From: Tellurirhabdus bombi
Lineage (GTDB): Bacteria > Bacteroidota > Bacteroidia > Cytophagales > Spirosomataceae
DNA length: 64,000 nt
Assembly: GCF_021484805.1 (NCBI RefSeq)
Contig: NZ_CP090557.1
Location: forward strand, 248,001-312,000
Direction of reading: 5' to 3'
The notes below the pieces were generated by a model. It did not search any database. It saw only the letters and a list, made by a program, of their open reading frames with translations, and was not told where the DNA came from. This document shows positions 16,005 through 23,890 of the stretch, one piece after another. Made by a program: the position numbers and the translations under genes. The first letter of the stretch is position 1. Each line of letters begins with the position of its first letter.

Positions 16005-16062
16005 ACGTACTTGGTGGCGAGTCAGGCAGTTTGCCGCTTCGACGTTGCCATGTACGAGGATC

Positions 16063-17736
16063 ATGACAGAGCATTTACTTTCCTTACTGATTTTCTGGCC
16101 GCTGGCCGGTTCGCTTCTGGTGGCAGTATTGCCCGAAACCCAGAAAGATCATTACCGTTGGATTACGCTATTATTTTGCCTGGGTGAGCTGTTGCTTTGC
16201 GGTGCCGCCTATGCCCACTTTGACGCTGCCCAAGCGGGCTATCAGCTGGTCGAGCGCTACGATTGGATTACGTTGCCACTCGGTAGTTTGGGTATTGTTT
16301 CCATTGATTATCTGGTTGGCGTTGATGGCTTGAGTCTGCCGCTTGTTTTGCTAACGGGCGTGGTGATGCTGATTGGCGCTCTTTCTTCCTGGACGATCAA
16401 CCAACGCGAAAAAGCCTACCATTCGCTTTACCTGCTGCTTACGGGCGCCATCGTCGGCTGTTTTGTGGGACTAGACCTATTCCTTTTCTTTCTATTTTTT
16501 GAGTTCATGCTGCTGCCGATGTATTTTCTCATTGGCTTGTGGGGTGGGCCGCGCCGGGAGTATGCTTCGATCAAGTTTTTTCTGTATACACTGGCGGGAT
16601 CGGTCTTTATCCTCCTGGTTATGATTGGTCTTTATCTGTCGGTTATTGATCCGGTCGAGACTGCTTTGAACTTAGGCTTGATCAATGAGCGTTCCGAAAT
16701 TAGCCCCGAAATCATTCAGCAAATCCAATCCTGGCTAGTCAATAACCAGATCGACCCGCGTAGGCTTGTGCATACCTTCGACTTGCGTTACATGGCCGAT
16801 GGGTTAAATTACTTGCCTAATTCTTTCCTGAGTATTTACGGCGAGGTTCTCGTTGGGGGTATTCCTTCCAGAATGCTGGCTTTCCTGTGTCTGTTTCTTG
16901 GTTTTGCCATCAAGCTTCCGGTTGTTCCCTTCCATACCTGGCTGCCCGATGCCCACGTAGAAGCACCAACGCCCGTCTCGGTTGTGCTGGCGGGTATTCT
17001 GCTTAAAATCGGTGGTTACGGATTTCTGCGAATCGGCTGGAGTATTTTCCCCGATGGCGCCTCGCACTATGCGCTCTGGATGGCTGGGCTGGGTGTTTTG
17101 TCGATTGTTTACGGTGGCTTCAACGCGCTCGCGCAGACTGACCTTAAGAAAATGATCGCTTATTCGTCCGTTTCACACATGGGTTTTGTGCTATTGGGCG
17201 TAGCGTCTCTGACTCCCGAAGGCATTAACGGAGCCATTTACCAGATGGTGAGCCACGGTGTACTGTCGGCTATGTTATTCCTCTTGACGGGCGTTCTCTA
17301 CGACCGCACGCACGACCGCCGCATTGATCATTACCGAGGTTTGGCGAGCGTCATGCCCCAGTATACGGCCCTGACCGCGATTGCCTTTTTTGCTTCGCTG
17401 GGCCTTCCCGGCTTTTCGGGTTTTGTTGGTGAATTATTTACTTTGATGGGCAGTTTCCAGTCGCTCTGGCTACCCGGCTGGATGACGGCGGTAGCTACGC
17501 TGGGCATCATTCTGGCGGCGGCTTATTTCCTCTGGACTTTGCAGCGGATGTTTTTCGGGCAACTTTGGGCTAAGCCTGAAGTGATGGGACTGCTCACCGA
17601 TATTACGACCCGCGAGCGGCTTATGCTGGTGCCCCTGGCGGCTCTGGCGCTCGGGCTGGGTCTGTTCCCCAACTTACTCTTCAACTTGACAAATGCCACC
17701 GTTGCTGATTGGTTGCAACGATTTATGGTTGACTAA
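16063..17736 (+). CDS. nuoM: NADH-quinone oxidoreductase subunit M
   Basis: A 557-residue proton-pumping subunit of complex I. The frame is open from 15985, but ATG 16063, preceded by GAGGA, gives a normal N-terminus starting with a membrane helix. Conserved elements are FFLFFEFMLLPMYFLIGLWG, LPDAHVEAPTPVSVVLAGI and LKKMIAYSSVSHMGFVLLG. It has an additional loop (about residues 195-260, from LNLGLINERSEISPEI) seen in some Bacteroidota versions. No nuoN follows; a terminator and reverse-strand genes close the locus. Confidence 0.94.
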   Translation: MTEHLLSLLIFWPLAGSLLVAVLPETQKDHYRWITLLFCLGELLLCGAAYAHFDAAQAGYQLVERYDWITLPLGSLGIVSIDYLVGVDGLSLPLVLLTGVVMLIGALSSWTINQREKAYHSLYLLLTGAIVGCFVGLDLFLFFLFFEFMLLPMYFLIGLWGGPRREYASIKFFLYTLAGSVFILLVMIGLYLSVIDPVETALNLGLINERSEISPEIIQQIQSWLVNNQIDPRRLVHTFDLRYMADGLNYLPNSFLSIYGEVLVGGIPSRMLAFLCLFLGFAIKLPVVPFHTWLPDAHVEAPTPVSVVLAGILLKIGGYGFLRIGWSIFPDGASHYALWMAGLGVLSIVYGGFNALAQTDLKKMIAYSSVSHMGFVLLGVASLTPEGINGAIYQMVSHGVLSAMLFLLTGVLYDRTHDRRIDHYRGLASVMPQYTALTAIAFFASLGLPGFSGFVGELFTLMGSFQSLWLPGWMTAVATLGIILAAAYFLWTLQRMFFGQLWAKPEVMGLLTDITTRERLMLVPLAALALGLGLFPNLLFNLTNATVADWLQRFMVD

Positions 17737-17749
17737 GCTCTTCATCAAA

Positions 17750-17777
17750 AAGCCGAGACTAAGCGAGTCCCGGCTCT
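17750..17777. terminator. Bidirectional terminator between nuoM and the esterase gene
   Basis: AAGCCGAGACT and AGTCCCGGCTT form a stem with one mismatch around a five-base loop. A-rich and T-containing flanks allow action in both directions, strongest for the minus-strand gene. Confidence 0.75.
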
Positions 17778-17786
17778 TGAATTCTT

Positions 17787-18716
17787 TTATTTGACGTAAC
17801 CCATTGACTGAAGCCAGGCTTTGCAAGCTTCGGGCCAGGTTTCTACTGATCCTTTGCCTTTCGTGCGGAGCGCATAACCGTGGCCCCCTTTGGGGTAGAG
17901 GTGCATTTCTGCGGGAACATTCGCGTTTTTCAAGGCCAGGTAATAATTCACACTATTCTCCACCGGAACTCCTTTGTCATCTTCTGAATGAACCAGAAAA
18001 GTAGGCGGCGTTTTATCACTAACCTGTAGCTCATTGGAGTAATAATCAATCTGTTCCTGAGAGGCATTTTTACCAACCAGTTTTTCGCGGGAGCCAGAGT
18101 GCGCTTTAGTACCGAATGTAATAACCGGATACAGCAAAATAGCGAAATTAGGTTTGGCCTCCTCGCTTGCTCCTTCGCCCCGGTGGTAGTGTGTGGAAAG
18201 CGTCGACGCCAGGTGTCCACCCGCCGAAAAGCCCATAATGCCTATTTTGTTCGGATCAACGCCCCATTTTGCTGCATTTTGCCGAATCACCTTCATGCCC
18301 TGCATGGCGTCGGCCAGGGGAACCTGCTCTTTGTTTGTTTGGATACGGTCGTCGGGAAGGCGGTATTTCAAGACAAAAGCCGCCACGCCCAACCCATTTA
18401 ACCAGCGCGCTACTTCTTCGCCTTCGTGCCCATAGGCTAAAATCGAATAGCCGCCACCCGGACAAATCATAACGCTGGCACCCGTTGCCTTTTCTTTGGC
18501 TGGCAGAAAGGCCATCAGGGTTGGCACTTTTACCTGGCTAATGCGCAAAATACCATCGGCACCCGTCTCGCCTTTTTCCTGAACAGCGTCGTTCGCCACG
18601 GAATGGGGCACTTTACCAGCGGGCCAAAGGTCAACGGATTCCGGTTTTTGCGCCATCGTGAATGTATTCAGCAGAAGTGTTGCTGAGAGTAAGGAACAAT
18701 AAGTAATCAGATGCAT
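17787..18716 (-). CDS. Secreted alpha/beta hydrolase (BD-FAE / acetyl-esterase type)
   Basis: A 309-residue exported esterase. A signal peptide ends near TFTMAQ. The oxyanion-hole segment is ICPGGGYSILAYGHEGE, the nucleophile sits in GFSAGG, and the acid and His appear in VHSEDDKGVP and KGGHGYAL. The family removes acetyl or feruloyl groups from plant polysaccharides, or hydrolyses related small esters. The substrate is not clear from context because the neighbour on the same strand is an unrelated serine hydrolase. Length is normal. Confidence 0.85.
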   Translation of the reverse strand: MHLITYCSLLSATLLLNTFTMAQKPESVDLWPAGKVPHSVANDAVQEKGETGADGILRISQVKVPTLMAFLPAKEKATGASVMICPGGGYSILAYGHEGEEVARWLNGLGVAAFVLKYRLPDDRIQTNKEQVPLADAMQGMKVIRQNAAKWGVDPNKIGIMGFSAGGHLASTLSTHYHRGEGASEEAKPNFAILLYPVITFGTKAHSGSREKLVGKNASQEQIDYYSNELQVSDKTPPTFLVHSEDDKGVPVENSVNYYLALKNANVPAEMHLYPKGGHGYALRTKGKGSVETWPEACKAWLQSMGYVK

Positions 18717-18757
18717 ACAAGGGCTGGGGTTTTCTGCAATTATAAAAGCCCGTAAAC

Positions 18758-19993
18758 TTACACGTCTACTTCCCCATTTTCAACTTCCGTTCCCTGCGTC
18801 GATTGGCCATCGTGCAGCACTTCAAGCAACTCCTTAATCTGGAAGATGGTTGCATTCAGACGATTACCTAGTAAAATAACCACAAAATCGTCTTTTGGAC
18901 TAAACCAGAAAATGGAATTATAGCCTTTCCACCAGCCCGTATGGTAAATGTATTCGGGCTTGTTTTCGTTGTCAACGTGCATGCGGAAACCATATCCGTA
19001 GTTACGGGTTCCTTTGCGCTCGAAACTGCGCGGCAGAAAGGCTTCGGACAGCAACGTTTTCCGCAGCAGGCAGTCGCCATTCAAAGCCCGGTACCAGCGG
19101 AAAAGATCGCCCACCGTCGAATAGATGCCTTTGTCGCCGACCACGTTGTCGTAATAATCTTTGGGAACACGCCGACCGCGCTGATAACCCGCCGTGCGGA
19201 AAATATTGATCGAATCACTTTGGGTAGTTGCTACAAACGTATGGCGCATGCCCAACGGCTCGAAAATCGTTTTCCGAACAAATTGCTCGTAAGTTTTGCC
19301 GCTGGCTTTTTCAATGATGGACGCCAGAACCATGTAGTTTGTATTGCTGTAGCTGAAACTCCGGCCAGGGCGGTTGTAGCGCGGCGGATTCAGAGCGGCC
19401 AGCCACCGCAGAATTGTATCGTTATTGGGATACGGCTTTTCGCGGTTGTAGAAATTGTGCTTCATGCTGTCATCGAAGGCGTAGGCATAGTTGGGCAGCC
19501 CGCTCCGGTGCGACAACAGATCACTGATAGCAATGCCGTGGTAAGGAAAATCAGGAATGAAACGCTGTACCGAATCCGTTAGCTTGATTTTACCCGCCTC
19601 CACCAACTTTAGGGTAGCCACAGCCGTGAAGGTCTTGGATAAAGAAGCCAATTGAAACTTGGAATCCATGTTGAGTGAATCCCGCTCGGAGCGCTCAAAA
19701 TGGGCCAGACCAAATGTATTCTGGTAAAGCACGATTCCTTTCTGGGCAATTAATACGTTCCCGTTGAAGCCCGCCCGGACTTTGCCCTGGATGATGCGTT
19801 CAATTTTGGCAATCTTCTCTTCGGCTTTGATTTCCTGCCTGAGCTTCTGTTCTTCTGCCGGACTTAGCTTCTGACCTTCAGCGCAATTGTGCATTGCATT
19901 TGCCGAACGATCTAACTTTTTATCTGTACCGGACTGACATCCCCAAGCTATAAATGCGGCAACAACACCTGCCCAAAATCCCGAAAATCTCAT
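18758..19993 (-). CDS. Serine hydrolase of the beta-lactamase class C family, lipoprotein
   Basis: A 411-residue protein with a lipoprotein signal (FWAGVVAAFIAWGC, Cys 19). It has the class C / DD-peptidase motifs: SxxK in LASLSKTFTAV, YxN in YSNTNY, and HTG in YHTGWWKG in place of KTG. Such proteins are mostly esterases or D-amino-peptidases rather than true beta-lactamases. A charged segment (residues about 25-60, rich in Glu and Lys) links the lipid anchor to the domain. The gene is on the same strand as the esterase, 41 nt apart, and could share its transcript. Confidence 0.87.
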   Translation of the reverse strand: MRFSGFWAGVVAAFIAWGCQSGTDKKLDRSANAMHNCAEGQKLSPAEEQKLRQEIKAEEKIAKIERIIQGKVRAGFNGNVLIAQKGIVLYQNTFGLAHFERSERDSLNMDSKFQLASLSKTFTAVATLKLVEAGKIKLTDSVQRFIPDFPYHGIAISDLLSHRSGLPNYAYAFDDSMKHNFYNREKPYPNNDTILRWLAALNPPRYNRPGRSFSYSNTNYMVLASIIEKASGKTYEQFVRKTIFEPLGMRHTFVATTQSDSINIFRTAGYQRGRRVPKDYYDNVVGDKGIYSTVGDLFRWYRALNGDCLLRKTLLSEAFLPRSFERKGTRNYGYGFRMHVDNENKPEYIYHTGWWKGYNSIFWFSPKDDFVVILLGNRLNATIFQIKELLEVLHDGQSTQGTEVENGEVDV

Positions 19994-20184
19994 TGAATTC
20001 GCAAATAACGACTACTTTCCTGACTCCCTCTAACAGTCACGTCGGAAGCAAAAATACAGGTTTTTACCAGATCACTATTATTCACGAAAAATCATTTCCC
20101 AAAAAGTTAGCCAATTGTCCCGACGAGATTAATCCTTATTTCTCACCGTTTAAACAGGTCAATTAACTGGCGTTCCACTTTTTC

Positions 20185-20214
20185 TTGATTTATGAACCGC
20201 TTTTGGTAGCTTTG
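20185..20214 (+). promoter_or_regulatory. Promoter of the polyamine/membrane cluster
   Basis: TTG (20185-20187), 19 nt, then TAGCTTTG (20207-20214) fits the Bacteroidota consensus. Transcription would start near 20221, 20 nt before the first gene. Confidence 0.65.
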
Positions 20215-20240
20215 ACTAAACTCCTATTCCGCTTCTATCC

Positions 20241-20594
20241 ATGAACACGTATAAACCCGGCTCTCACATTCTGGCGTCCTTTACAGCCTCTTCGGCTAAA
20301 CTAACCGATGTTAATGCCTGCCGCGCCCATTTTAACCAGCTTATCGATGCATTAAACCTGGAAAAGGTCGGCGAAGTGTACCATGAATTTCCCAATGGTG
20401 GCTTTACGGCCGTTATTGCGTTATCGGAATCGCATATTTCCATTCATACGTGGCCCGAAAATGACCTGGCTACCTTCGACGTATTTTTATCTAACTTCCT
20501 GCGGGACAACACCGAACGGGCGCAAGCGGTCTTTCAGGAAACCATTCAGTACTTTGACGCCAAGGTGAAAAATCGTGCTCAGATATCTCGCTAA
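20241..20594 (+). CDS. speH: S-adenosylmethionine decarboxylase-like pyruvoyl enzyme with Cys-to-Ser change
   Basis: A 117-residue homologue of class 1b AdoMet decarboxylases. The self-cleavage site is E63-S64 in SESHISIHTWPE, producing the pyruvoyl group from S64, and H69 is the processing His. At the position of the catalytic Cys (Cys83 of the Thermotoga enzyme, in DVFTCG) this protein has Ser84 (DVFLSN). Since that Cys acts in decarboxylation of AdoMet, the enzyme may be altered in activity; homologues of this family have been reported to act as pyruvoyl-dependent ornithine or arginine decarboxylases. It is the first gene of a six-gene unit that also contains a spermidine-synthase-like protein. 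Confidence 0.85.
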   Translation: MNTYKPGSHILASFTASSAKLTDVNACRAHFNQLIDALNLEKVGEVYHEFPNGGFTAVIALSESHISIHTWPENDLATFDVFLSNFLRDNTERAQAVFQETIQYFDAKVKNRAQISR

Positions 20595-20597
20595 CCG

Positions 20598-21887
20598 ATG
20601 GCGGAAATCGCTCAGCCTTTTCTTAATGCGCCCGCACCGGAGCAATTAGAGTGCCCCAGTTGCCATACGTCGATTTCTTATTATGACGTTCAGGGTAGTT
20701 CTTTTTACGGTTGCCCCGTTTGTCACGCTTTTTTCGAGTATGAATACGAGGGTCCACCCGTAATACTGCGGCAATTTGAACCCACGAACACGCCCCCGCT
20801 CATTCCAATCGGGACGCCCGGTATTGTGCACGGGAAAGCCGTCCGGGTGGTGGGCTATATGCGGCGCGCTGAACAGGCCGACCCAGCCGAATGGAGCGAA
20901 TACATGCTGCTGGTTGAGGGATCTGGTTACTGGCAATTATCTGAGTATAACGGTCATTGGATGGTGATTCAGCCCGCTGAAAAGCGCTTTTCAACTGCGA
21001 ATAACAAAGCCATAGACAACGACCAGTCGTATACGTTATACCATCAGTATCAGCCCAAAACGGTCTACGCCGTTGGCGAATTTGACTGGAATATTCTGGA
21101 GGATGATGCCCTGCATGTTTCCGAATACATTGCACCGCCCCGCATGCTCGTTCAGGAAATAGGGAACACAGAAACCAACTGGTACCGAGCCGAATACAAA
21201 ACACCCCAGGAAATAAGCACCGCTTTCGGGTTGGATCACGCGTTGCCGACGCCGGTGGGTGTGGGTGCCATTGAACCCACGGGTTTTGACGAAATCTGGA
21301 AACCGCTTCGGAATGTCACTATTGCCGTTGCCATTCTCATGGTTGCGGTTCAATCGCTGGGCTTTCTTGTTAAGCCGGCCAGAAAATGCCTGGATGCCCG
21401 CTTTACCAGTCGGGTGGAAAAAACGCAGCCCAGTTCCACGCTTCGTTCGGCCTTGGTTTCTCCGCCGTTTGACGTAGACGGGCCCGCGGCGCTTAAGCTT
21501 CAGTTCTCGGCGACGCTCAACAACCAATGGCTGGAACTTCCCATTAGCCTCATTAACGAAAAAACGGGCAAGACCTACGAATTAACGAAAGTCATGGAGT
21601 ACTACCGCGGTTACGAGAGCGGCGAGTCCTGGTCGGAAGGAAATACCAAGGATGTAGCCCTTTTGTCCCGAATTCCGAGCGGACGCTATCACCTGAATTT
21701 ATACCCATCTACGGACAAGCCGACGCCCGTTCATATACGGGTTATTGTTACCGAAAACACCACGCTGACCTCGAATCTGGTTCTTTTTGCGATTGCGATT
21801 CTTATTTATCCGCTTTACCAACTTTGGCGGAGCCAGTATAAGAATTACCAACGCTGGCAGAATAGTAATTTCGGACCGAATAGTTAA
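20598..21887 (+). CDS. DUF4178 protein with N-terminal zinc ribbon and membrane segments
   Basis: A 429-residue protein, 3 nt after the decarboxylase. A zinc ribbon is formed by CPSC (C19, C22) and CPVC (C39, C42). The following 180 residues resemble DUF4178, a small beta-rich domain (VVGYMRRAEQADPAEWSEY, YWQLSEYNGHW). A membrane helix is likely at about 237-256 (VTIAVAILMVAVQSLGFLV) and another near the C-terminus (LVLFAIAILIYPLY), with an outside beta-domain between. The function of DUF4178 is unknown; it repeatedly occurs with DUF350 and polyamine genes, as here. Confidence 0.8.
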   Translation: MAEIAQPFLNAPAPEQLECPSCHTSISYYDVQGSSFYGCPVCHAFFEYEYEGPPVILRQFEPTNTPPLIPIGTPGIVHGKAVRVVGYMRRAEQADPAEWSEYMLLVEGSGYWQLSEYNGHWMVIQPAEKRFSTANNKAIDNDQSYTLYHQYQPKTVYAVGEFDWNILEDDALHVSEYIAPPRMLVQEIGNTETNWYRAEYKTPQEISTAFGLDHALPTPVGVGAIEPTGFDEIWKPLRNVTIAVAILMVAVQSLGFLVKPARKCLDARFTSRVEKTQPSSTLRSALVSPPFDVDGPAALKLQFSATLNNQWLELPISLINEKTGKTYELTKVMEYYRGYESGESWSEGNTKDVALLSRIPSGRYHLNLYPSTDKPTPVHIRVIVTENTTLTSNLVLFAIAILIYPLYQLWRSQYKNYQRWQNSNFGPNS

Positions 21888-21913
21888 TTCTAAACCGTAA
21901 ATTGGCCTCTAGA

Positions 21914-22117
21914 ATGCTTACTGACCTGGCTAAAATCAAATATTACGTTGCTTTCCTGCTGGTTCTTTCCGGCGTTTTTGTCTGGGCAACTCTGACGGGC
22001 ACACGGCTGCTGGGCGATGACAAAGAAAGTAGAGAAAACATTAATGGGTATGGCCAGGGTGGCCACAGCAGCTACCGCCGTTCGGGTTATCGTTCATCCG
22101 GTTTTCACCATAAATAA
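21914..22117 (+). CDS. Small single-pass membrane protein with Arg/Tyr/Ser/His-rich tail
   Basis: A 67-residue protein; ATG 21914 is chosen over an in-frame TTG at 21902. One membrane helix (about residues 10-30, YYVAFLLVLSGVFVWATL) is followed by a short acidic part and a tail SSYRRSGYRSSGFHHK. No family is recognised with certainty; a small protein at this place is common in clusters with DUF4178 and DUF350. The basic, aromatic tail would be outside or inside depending on topology, which I cannot decide. Confidence 0.65.
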   Translation: MLTDLAKIKYYVAFLLVLSGVFVWATLTGTRLLGDDKESRENINGYGQGGHSSYRRSGYRSSGFHHK

Positions 22118-22128
22118 TACCTAGCATC

Positions 22129-22344
22129 ATGGATTACGCCTCGCTTCAATACATTGTCCCTTCGCTGATTTACTCGCTGGTGGGAGTTGTCGTTCTAGTC
22201 ACGAGTTTTGTGGTTATTGAGAAAATAGCGCCCGAAAATTTATGGAAGGAGATCGTTGAAAAACAGAACATTGCGTTGGCTATTCTGGCCGGAGCTTTCA
22301 TGCTCTCGTTGGCAATCATCATAAGTTCGGCCATTCATGGTTAG
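22129..22344 (+). CDS. DUF350 family small membrane protein
   Basis: A 71-residue protein with two membrane helices (about 11-32 and 47-68), separated by KIAPENLWKEIVEKQNIA, typical of a half-length DUF350 protein. E. coli YjfL belongs to the same family and is encoded near a glutathionylspermidine-synthase-like gene, so a link with polyamines recurs. Molecular function is unknown. It overlaps the next gene by 8 nt. Confidence 0.8.
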   Translation: MDYASLQYIVPSLIYSLVGVVVLVTSFVVIEKIAPENLWKEIVEKQNIALAILAGAFMLSLAIIISSAIHG

Positions 22345-23884
22345 TCAGGATTTGCGCAGGACCGAGAGACACAAAGCAAGCAGTCGTCAACTGCTATTGC
22401 TGCTGTCGGTTTTTGTGATTGCCACCTGCGGCCTGATTTATGAACTCATTGCTGGCACGCTGGCTTCGTACCTGCTCGGCGACTCCATTACGCAGTTTTC
22501 CACCATCATCGGCGTTTATCTCTTTTCGATGGGGATTGGCTCCTGGCTGTCCAAATACCTCGACGGCAATTTGCTGCGCTGGTTCGTCCGCATCGAGATT
22601 TTGGTGGGACTTGTCGGGGGACTCAGTGCGCCGCTTCTCTTTGTTTTGTTTGAATACGTCGCTTCGTTTCGGCTGATTCTCTACACGTTAGTATCGCTGA
22701 CCGGTATTTTGGTGGGGCTAGAAATTCCGTTGCTAATGCGGATTTTGGAAAATCAGTTGTCGTTTAAAGAGCTGGTTTCCCGCGTTTTCACGTTCGATTA
22801 CATTGGCGCTTTGCTGGCTTCGCTGATCTTCCCGCTGGTATTGGTTCCTTATTTGGGTCTGGTTCGGACGTCGCTGTTTTTTGGTATGCTGAACATTGGG
22901 GTGGCGGCGTTCCTTCTTTTCCCCTTTCCCGAAACGCGGCCTTTTCGTAAATCATTTTTGACCATCATTGGTGTTTCGCTGGCGGTTTTGTTCGCCGGAT
23001 TTCTTTACGCCGACCGCCTGATGAACTTCACGGAAAGTCTGGCGTTTCAGGATCAGGTTATTTACAGCAAAAGCACGTCCTACCAACGCATTGTACTCAC
23101 GCGTAACAGCCGGGAATTGCGGCTTTTTCTGAATGGCAACCTTCAGTTTAGTTCGGCGGACGAATATCGGTATCACGAAGCGCTGGTACACCCGGCCATG
23201 CAGGCGCTTCCGCACGCCCGGCGCGTGCTCGTTCTGGGTGGTGGCGATGGGCTGGCCGTTCGCGAAATTCTGAAATACCCCCAGATCAAAAGCATCAAGC
23301 TTGTCGATCTTGATCCCGGCATGACCGATCTTTTTCGGAAAAACCCTTTGCTCACCAACCTGAATAATCGCTCGTTATCGTCGCCTAAAGTGCAGGTTAT
23401 CAACACCGACGCCTATACGTACATTCGGCAGGATACCGCTCGTTATGATTGCATCGTCATTGACTTCCCGGACCCTTCTAACTTTTCGATTGGCAAATTA
23501 TACAGTACCTCTTTTTATACGGAGTTGCACAAGCTGTTGAACGAAAATGGTCGAATTGTGGTGCAGGCCACTTCGCCTTACATTGCGCGGCAGTCGTTCT
23601 GGTGCATCCGGCACACGCTGGCGGCCACAGGTTTTCATACCTTGCCATATCATGCTTACGTGCCTTCGTTTGGCGAATGGGGCTTCATTCTGGCGGGGCG
23701 GAATGGGCACTGGCGCGGTGATGGTCCGCTTCCGGCGAATCTCCGGTTTATAAACTCGCAAACCATCCGGCAAATGCTGGACTTCCCCCCCGACATGGCT
23801 GAGGTGCCTACTGACATTAACAAGTTGAACAATCAGGCTCTGGTGCGCTATTTTGAAGATGATTGGGGACCTTATGGCCATTGA
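22337..23884 (+). CDS. Membrane-anchored spermidine synthase-like aminopropyltransferase
   Basis: A 515-residue protein with about seven membrane helices (residues 18-225) and a C-terminal spermidine-synthase-type domain. That domain has DEYRYHEALVHP (substrate lid and acid residues), the decarboxylated-AdoMet pocket LVLGGGDGLAVREI (from about 297) and VIDFPDPSNFSIGKLYS, where D-F-P-D-P corresponds to the catalytic D-S-x-D-P of soluble synthases. It would transfer an aminopropyl group at the membrane; the acceptor is unknown and could be a lipid or peptide amine. It overlaps DUF350 by 8 nt and ends 6 nt before the next gene. Confidence 0.85.
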   Translation: MVSQDLRRTERHKASSRQLLLLLSVFVIATCGLIYELIAGTLASYLLGDSITQFSTIIGVYLFSMGIGSWLSKYLDGNLLRWFVRIEILVGLVGGLSAPLLFVLFEYVASFRLILYTLVSLTGILVGLEIPLLMRILENQLSFKELVSRVFTFDYIGALLASLIFPLVLVPYLGLVRTSLFFGMLNIGVAAFLLFPFPETRPFRKSFLTIIGVSLAVLFAGFLYADRLMNFTESLAFQDQVIYSKSTSYQRIVLTRNSRELRLFLNGNLQFSSADEYRYHEALVHPAMQALPHARRVLVLGGGDGLAVREILKYPQIKSIKLVDLDPGMTDLFRKNPLLTNLNNRSLSSPKVQVINTDAYTYIRQDTARYDCIVIDFPDPSNFSIGKLYSTSFYTELHKLLNENGRIVVQATSPYIARQSFWCIRHTLAATGFHTLPYHAYVPSFGEWGFILAGRNGHWRGDGPLPANLRFINSQTIRQMLDFPPDMAEVPTDINKLNNQALVRYFEDDWGPYGH

Positions 23885-23890
23885 CGCGTG

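Noticed and set aside
18941-19582. 213-codon plus-strand frame inside the serine hydrolase gene
   Set aside because: It is antisense to a gene with all class C motifs and its product resembles no protein family; codon bias creates the frame.
19954-20166. 70-codon plus-strand frame just before the polyamine cluster
   Set aside because: It overlaps the 5' end of the divergent serine hydrolase gene and ends before the cluster's promoter; the product shows no conserved pattern.
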